From assembly GCA_020635075.1 (NCBI GenBank), contig JACKAM010000004.1:310001-374000 (forward strand): DNA of 64,000 nt. Reading direction: 5' to 3'. Made by a program: the position numbers and the translations under genes. Of the stretch, positions 60,534-64,000 are shown in pieces; within the stretch, counting starts at the first letter, position 1; each line of letters opens with the position of its first letter. Source of the stretch: Pseudobdellovibrionaceae bacterium. Lineage in GTDB: Bacteria; Bdellovibrionota; Bdellovibrionia; Bdellovibrionales; UBA1609. A model generated the notes under the pieces. The model was not told the origin of the DNA and made no database searches. It worked only from the letters and a program-made list of their open reading frames with translations.

Positions 60534-61861
60534 TGGATTCCAAAGCGCTGCTAAATGTTGAAAAGTACGCCACCACTCTTCGGTTGACCAAAGTCACCAA
60601 GGACATTGGCAAAATCACTCAGGTGACGGGATTTACTCTTAAGGGTTTCTTGCCAGGTGCCTGCGTGGGAAGCGTTTGTGCTGTTTATCCAACGGGCAGT
60701 GCGGAGTCCTTTCTGGCTGAGGTTGTTGGGTTTCAGGATCGGCAAGTCGTGATGATGCCGCTGGGGGAAATGCGTGGAGTGGGATTGGGTTCGAAGGTTG
60801 AGCTTCTTCGTCAGCGAGCGACGGTCCCGGTTGGAACGGAACTTCTCGGCAGAGTGATCGATGGCTTGGGCCGTCCCATTGATGGCAAGGGAGAGTTAGA
60901 GGCCCTTGAGGATCGTCAGCTCTATGGCGAGGCCAGCAACCCGCTGTTTCGTCCTCCCATCGATCAACCACTGAGCCTTGGTGTTCGTGCGATCGATGGT
61001 TTGATTACAGTAGGGCAGGGACAGCGTGTGGGAATCCTGGCCGGCTCCGGAGTTGGTAAATCTGTGCTGCTTGGTATGATTGCCCGCAACACAAACGCCG
61101 ATGTGAACGTTATTGCTTTGATTGGTGAGCGTGGACGCGAGGTGCGTGAATTCATTGAGCAGAACCTGGGTGAGGAGGGCCTTAAGCGGTCCGTGGTGAT
61201 TGTTGCCACTCCTGATCAAAGCCCCTTAGTGCGGATGCGGGGGGCCTTTGTAGCAACGACGATTGCTGAGTACTTTTGTGATCAAGGTAATAACGTGTTG
61301 CTGATGATGGACTCTCTGACCCGATTTGGTATGGCGCAAAGAGAGATTGGCCTAAGCACGGGTGAGCCACCAGCCTCTAAAGGTTACACGCCGAGTGTTT
61401 TTGCTCTTCTACCAAAGCTTTTGGAAAGAGCCGGTCGATTTGAGGGCAAAGGCTCGATCACTGGTCTTTACACCGTTCTCGTCGAAGGGGATGACATGGA
61501 CGACCCCATTGGCGATTCAGTGCGCTCGATCGTCGATGGTCATATTGTACTGGATCGAAAGTTGGCACAAAAAGGACATTTTCCAGCTATAGATGTCCTG
61601 CAGAGTACAAGTCGAGTGATGAGATTTATCATCTCGGATCACCACCTGGCCATGGCTCTGTTTATACGCGAAAACATGGCTGTCTATAAGGAAGCCGAAG
61701 ACCTTTTAAATATTGGAGCTTACAAGGAAGGGTCAAACCCCAAGATCGATCAAGCCGTTCAGATTCACGACGGTATTGAAGCCTTTCTACGTCAGGGAGA
61801 GAGAGAGGCAAGCCCTCCCGGGGAGACTCTGGGCGGCATGCAGAATTTAACGGGTGGGTGA
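60533..61861 (+). CDS. fliI: Flagellum-specific ATP synthase FliI
   Basis: A 442-residue AAA-type export ATPase related to F1 beta. Walker A is GILAGSGVGKSVLLG, followed by LIGERGREVREFIE, the Walker B segment LLMMDSLTRFGMAQREIGL and GEPPASKGYTPSVFALLPKLLERAG, all typical of FliI. It energises the flagellar type III export apparatus. It lies between fliH and fliJ as expected. Confidence 0.98.
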   Translation: MDSKALLNVEKYATTLRLTKVTKDIGKITQVTGFTLKGFLPGACVGSVCAVYPTGSAESFLAEVVGFQDRQVVMMPLGEMRGVGLGSKVELLRQRATVPVGTELLGRVIDGLGRPIDGKGELEALEDRQLYGEASNPLFRPPIDQPLSLGVRAIDGLITVGQGQRVGILAGSGVGKSVLLGMIARNTNADVNVIALIGERGREVREFIEQNLGEEGLKRSVVIVATPDQSPLVRMRGAFVATTIAEYFCDQGNNVLLMMDSLTRFGMAQREIGLSTGEPPASKGYTPSVFALLPKLLERAGRFEGKGSITGLYTVLVEGDDMDDPIGDSVRSIVDGHIVLDRKLAQKGHFPAIDVLQSTSRVMRFIISDHHLAMALFIRENMAVYKEAEDLLNIGAYKEGSNPKIDQAVQIHDGIEAFLRQGEREASPPGETLGGMQNLTGG

Positions 61862-61864
61862 TGG

Positions 61865-62314
61865 GTGAGCTATAAGTTTCCCTTTGAAACATTACTCAAG
61901 CATCGCAAGCGCATCGAGGAGGCCGCCCAACGCGATTACTTTCAGGCGAAATTGGCCGTGGACGAGAGTCTGGACAAGATCAATGGCATGTACAAAAGTC
62001 TGGATCAGACGCGAACGGAAATTCAACAACTGCAAAAAGGCGGTAACCAGGCCATCGCTTCGATCAATCAAAGAGAAGAGTACATTAATGGTTTGCGGGT
62101 GCGAATTGAGCAGGAACGTCAGGTTGCCCGGCAATTGATGATGGTGGCGGAGGAAAAGCTACATATATTGATGGAGGCCGCTAAAGAGCACAAGTCTTTG
62201 GACAAGCTCAAGGAGAAGCGCAGCCAGGAACACCGTCAGGCTAAGAAAAAGAAGGAAATCAAGGAAGTGGATGAAATGGTGACCATGAGACATAAGAGGG
62301 GGTCGGTGGCATGA
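61865..62314 (+). CDS. fliJ: Flagellar export protein FliJ
   Basis: A 149-residue protein that is almost entirely coiled coil, as FliJ always is, starting SYKFPFETLLKHRKRIEEAAQRDYFQAKL. The start is GTG at 61865 with a weak upstream site. It follows fliI by 3 bp and overlaps the next gene by 4 bp. Sequence similarity among FliJ proteins is low, so the position and coiled-coil pattern carry most of the weight. Confidence 0.9.
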   Translation: MSYKFPFETLLKHRKRIEEAAQRDYFQAKLAVDESLDKINGMYKSLDQTRTEIQQLQKGGNQAIASINQREEYINGLRVRIEQERQVARQLMMVAEEKLHILMEAAKEHKSLDKLKEKRSQEHRQAKKKKEIKEVDEMVTMRHKRGSVA

Positions 62315-63147
62315 AGTCGGGATATGATCAGTTCTTCCAAAAGGCCAAGGAAACGGCCAAGAAAGAAGCCGGTCCAAGGGCCCCCAATGGAAAGGCACAG
62401 CAGCCTAGACGTCCCTCGGCACCCCCAACTGATGCCGAAATTGCTATTAGACAGGCCCTGGGGATTTCCCAGAAACAAAGTCAAAAAAGGCGTAGGAGGC
62501 CGGCAAAACTTTCCTCAATCCTCGGAATGGCTGGAGTAACGGCCGGAGTGGCCGTCATGGTGTGGCTGGCCTTTGAGCCCTGGAGACTGGACGATTGGTT
62601 TGAAAGGATTGAGGTCGGCTTCCTTGGTAATGTGATGGCATCTGAAACGGGTCAAAAAAAACCGGAAAAATCAGCCGACTCGAAAAACCAAAAACAGGAA
62701 AAAAACGCCTCGTCGGAAGGTCGGGAACCGAGCTCCATCAATGAATCTGTTCCACAAGATCTGAGTTATTACGCAAAGTTAAATGATAAGCGACAGGAGC
62801 TGGATTTAAGAGAAAAAGAGCTCAACGAGTTGGAAGAGGAATTGCATAAGCAGAAGTTGGAAATAGAAGCGCGTATTCAGCACCTAGAGAAGTTGCGCGA
62901 CCAGATTGCCGGGGTGCTTAAAGACAAGGTCGAGGTCGACCAGGAAAAAGTAATGAGACTTGTGGAGTTTTACTCAAATATGAAACCTCAGCAGGCGGCC
63001 AAGATTATCGGTACGCTCAATGAGGATTTGGCGATTGAGGTCCTGGGTAAAATGAAGAAGAAAAGTGCTGCAGAAATTATGAACCTTCTAGAGCCCAACA
63101 AGGCTCAGGTCCTGTCTGAGAAATTTGCAGGATACAAAAGGCGTTAA
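62311..63147 (+). CDS. MotE-like flagellar protein with C-terminal MgtE-N-type domain
   Basis: A 278-residue protein with a cytoplasmic basic N terminus, one membrane segment (residues about 70-88), a charged Lys/Glu linker, a coiled coil (about 150-205) and a C-terminal repeat-like helix pair: NMKPQQAAKIIGTLNEDLAIEVLGKMKKKSAAEIMNLL. This C-terminal pattern is shared with MotE and with the N-terminal domain of MgtE. MotE-type proteins stabilise or place MotC/stator parts in the periplasm. It overlaps fliJ by 4 bp. Confidence 0.82.
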   Translation: MKSGYDQFFQKAKETAKKEAGPRAPNGKAQQPRRPSAPPTDAEIAIRQALGISQKQSQKRRRRPAKLSSILGMAGVTAGVAVMVWLAFEPWRLDDWFERIEVGFLGNVMASETGQKKPEKSADSKNQKQEKNASSEGREPSSINESVPQDLSYYAKLNDKRQELDLREKELNELEEELHKQKLEIEARIQHLEKLRDQIAGVLKDKVEVDQEKVMRLVEFYSNMKPQQAAKIIGTLNEDLAIEVLGKMKKKSAAEIMNLLEPNKAQVLSEKFAGYKRR

Positions 63148-63156
63148 GGTTAGCAA

Positions 63157-64000
63157 ATGAGTGTTTCGTCCGGACTCAATTTAAACTCATTCTCCCGAGG
63201 TCAGGCTGACTCCCTGTCATCTTCGGGGCAGGGTTTGGAGTTCGGCCGCAAAGCAAACAAGTCCCAAGCTTCTGAAAAGCCCGAAGCCAAAGATTTTGAT
63301 CGTGAACTAAAGGCTCAATCCAGTCGACGAAGTCACGAGTCTTCAGGCGCTGCCAGCAAACCCCTTCCCAGTCGTCCGGTGGTACCTTCGCAGAAATTCA
63401 ATGAAGTGAAACCCGTGGAGACATGGGAAGCCAGAGAGGGGTCACCTGACCAGTCCCCGGTGGCGGAGAAGCAGACTCAGGCTCCTTGGCCGGTAAAGAT
63501 GGAAGGTGCAGGAGAGGTAGATCCACTCACTCGCCGTGCAGCGATGCAAAGCTTTTTGCGCAAGATGGAAGATGAGCTAGGAATTGATGCCAGCGAAATC
63601 GTCAATGCCTTCTCAAAACTGTCTGTGGAAGAGCTCATGATGCCACCCGAGCAGACGGTGGGTCGGGTTCTGGATCAGATGGGACTTGAAGGCGAGGACA
63701 GGCAAAAAGCACTTCTCTACTTTGAGGACATGCTCAAGAAGTCAGCCTCTTCAAGTATGGCAGAGTATCTTAAAGGCAACGACAGACAAATCTCGCTTGA
63801 AGTTCTTTCTCGTTCGGAAGCTCGCAAAAAGCGTATAAACGAGTCGTTGGATCGCATGTCCCAGTCCTTCTTTGTCGCTCATCGGCCTGAGGCTCAACAG
63901 TCTGAGTCCAGAAATGCACAAGATGGAGCTGTGGTAACGGCGGCGGGTTTTGGTGCCCAAAATCAATGGGGTAAAGCGGTGACGTCTGTAGGCGCTGGTG
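63157..64000 (+). CDS. fliK: Flagellar hook-length control protein FliK, 5' part
   Basis: The frame begins with ATG at 63157 and stays open to the end of the window (281 codons), so the gene is cut by the window edge. The visible N-terminal part is low-complexity, rich in Ser, Gln, Glu and Pro, with a short helical domain around residues 125-190. That is the usual make-up of a FliK N terminus; the diagnostic C-terminal domain lies outside. Position after fliJ and a MotE-like gene supports FliK. Confidence 0.7.
   Translation, partial: MSVSSGLNLNSFSRGQADSLSSSGQGLEFGRKANKSQASEKPEAKDFDRELKAQSSRRSHESSGAASKPLPSRPVVPSQKFNEVKPVETWEAREGSPDQSPVAEKQTQAPWPVKMEGAGEVDPLTRRAAMQSFLRKMEDELGIDASEIVNAFSKLSVEELMMPPEQTVGRVLDQMGLEGEDRQKALLYFEDMLKKSASSSMAEYLKGNDRQISLEVLSRSEARKKRINESLDRMSQSFFVAHRPEAQQSESRNAQDGAVVTAAGFGAQNQWGKAVTSVGAG

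Noticed and set aside
1..64000. tRNA genes, CRISPR arrays, transposase genes and prophage genes
   Set aside because: None seen on reading. I cannot run a covariance or profile search, so small divergent RNAs could have been missed.

Overview
The window looks like a chromosomal segment of a Bdellovibrio-like bacterium (phylum Bdellovibrionota). This is inferred from the mix of short flagellins without variable domains, a flagellar operon led by a TPR protein and a sigma-54 activator, a DKNYY-repeat lipoprotein, prepilin-like genes and many small lipoproteins. No rRNA or marker gene fixes the genus. The sequence is densely coded (54 full or partial protein genes), and I saw no tRNA, CRISPR array or transposase.

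Layout. 0-3 kb: end of a TPR gene, a CxxCH lipoprotein and an SGNH-hydrolase-like protein. 3.3-5.8 kb: two flagellin genes on the minus strand, the second with a clear sigma-28 promoter. 5.9-11.6 kb: a radical SAM enzyme with an N-terminal twitch domain, a second SGNH-like membrane protein, and three overlapping radical SAM genes on the minus strand downstream of thyA-folA. 13-14.5 kb: an HD-domain phosphohydrolase divergent from thyA. 14.6-30.9 kb: a surface-glycan island holding a carbamoyltransferase / SxtJ / DUF5989 cassette, a GT-C-like membrane protein, five GT2 glycosyltransferases (one fused to a radical-SAM-like domain and ending in an aromatic/basic repeat), a radical SAM enzyme split from its SPASM domain, a degenerate SDR and a sugar epimerase. 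purD and tsaC are embedded in it. 31-35.8 kb: three prepilin-like genes and an exported protein. 35.9-40 kb: M14 peptidase, histidine kinase and NtrC-type regulator. 40-48 kb: glmU-glmS, a DKNYY lipoprotein, trmFO and a DciA-like gene. 47.9-51.7 kb: an Mla-type lipid transport operon (lipoprotein, mlaE, mlaF, mlaD) with an M23 peptidase at its end. 51.9-64 kb: a flagellar operon (TPR protein, receiver-less sigma-54 activator, flgB, flgC, fliE, fliF, fliG, fliH, fliI, fliJ, a MotE-like gene, start of fliK) behind a good sigma-54 promoter.

How the parts fit. GlmU/GlmS supply UDP-GlcNAc for wall and surface glycans. The glycan island, the Mla operon and the peptidases all act on the envelope. 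The flagellar operon appears to be a sigma-54 class and the flagellin a sigma-28 class, which is the usual flagellar hierarchy.

Most unusual signals: (i) at least six large imperfect palindromes in intergenic gaps around the glycan island, whose inner cores are shared while the pairing arms differ between copies; (ii) seven genes with radical SAM, twitch/SPASM or radical-SAM-like domains in one 18 kb stretch, in rearranged forms (domain-swapped, split, fused to GT2); (iii) a GTCTCA/TGAGAC motif cluster near the prepilin genes; (iv) a four-codon leader ORF whose codons contain the flagellin ribosome binding site; (v) non-standard start codons for an M23 peptidase and a GT2 enzyme.
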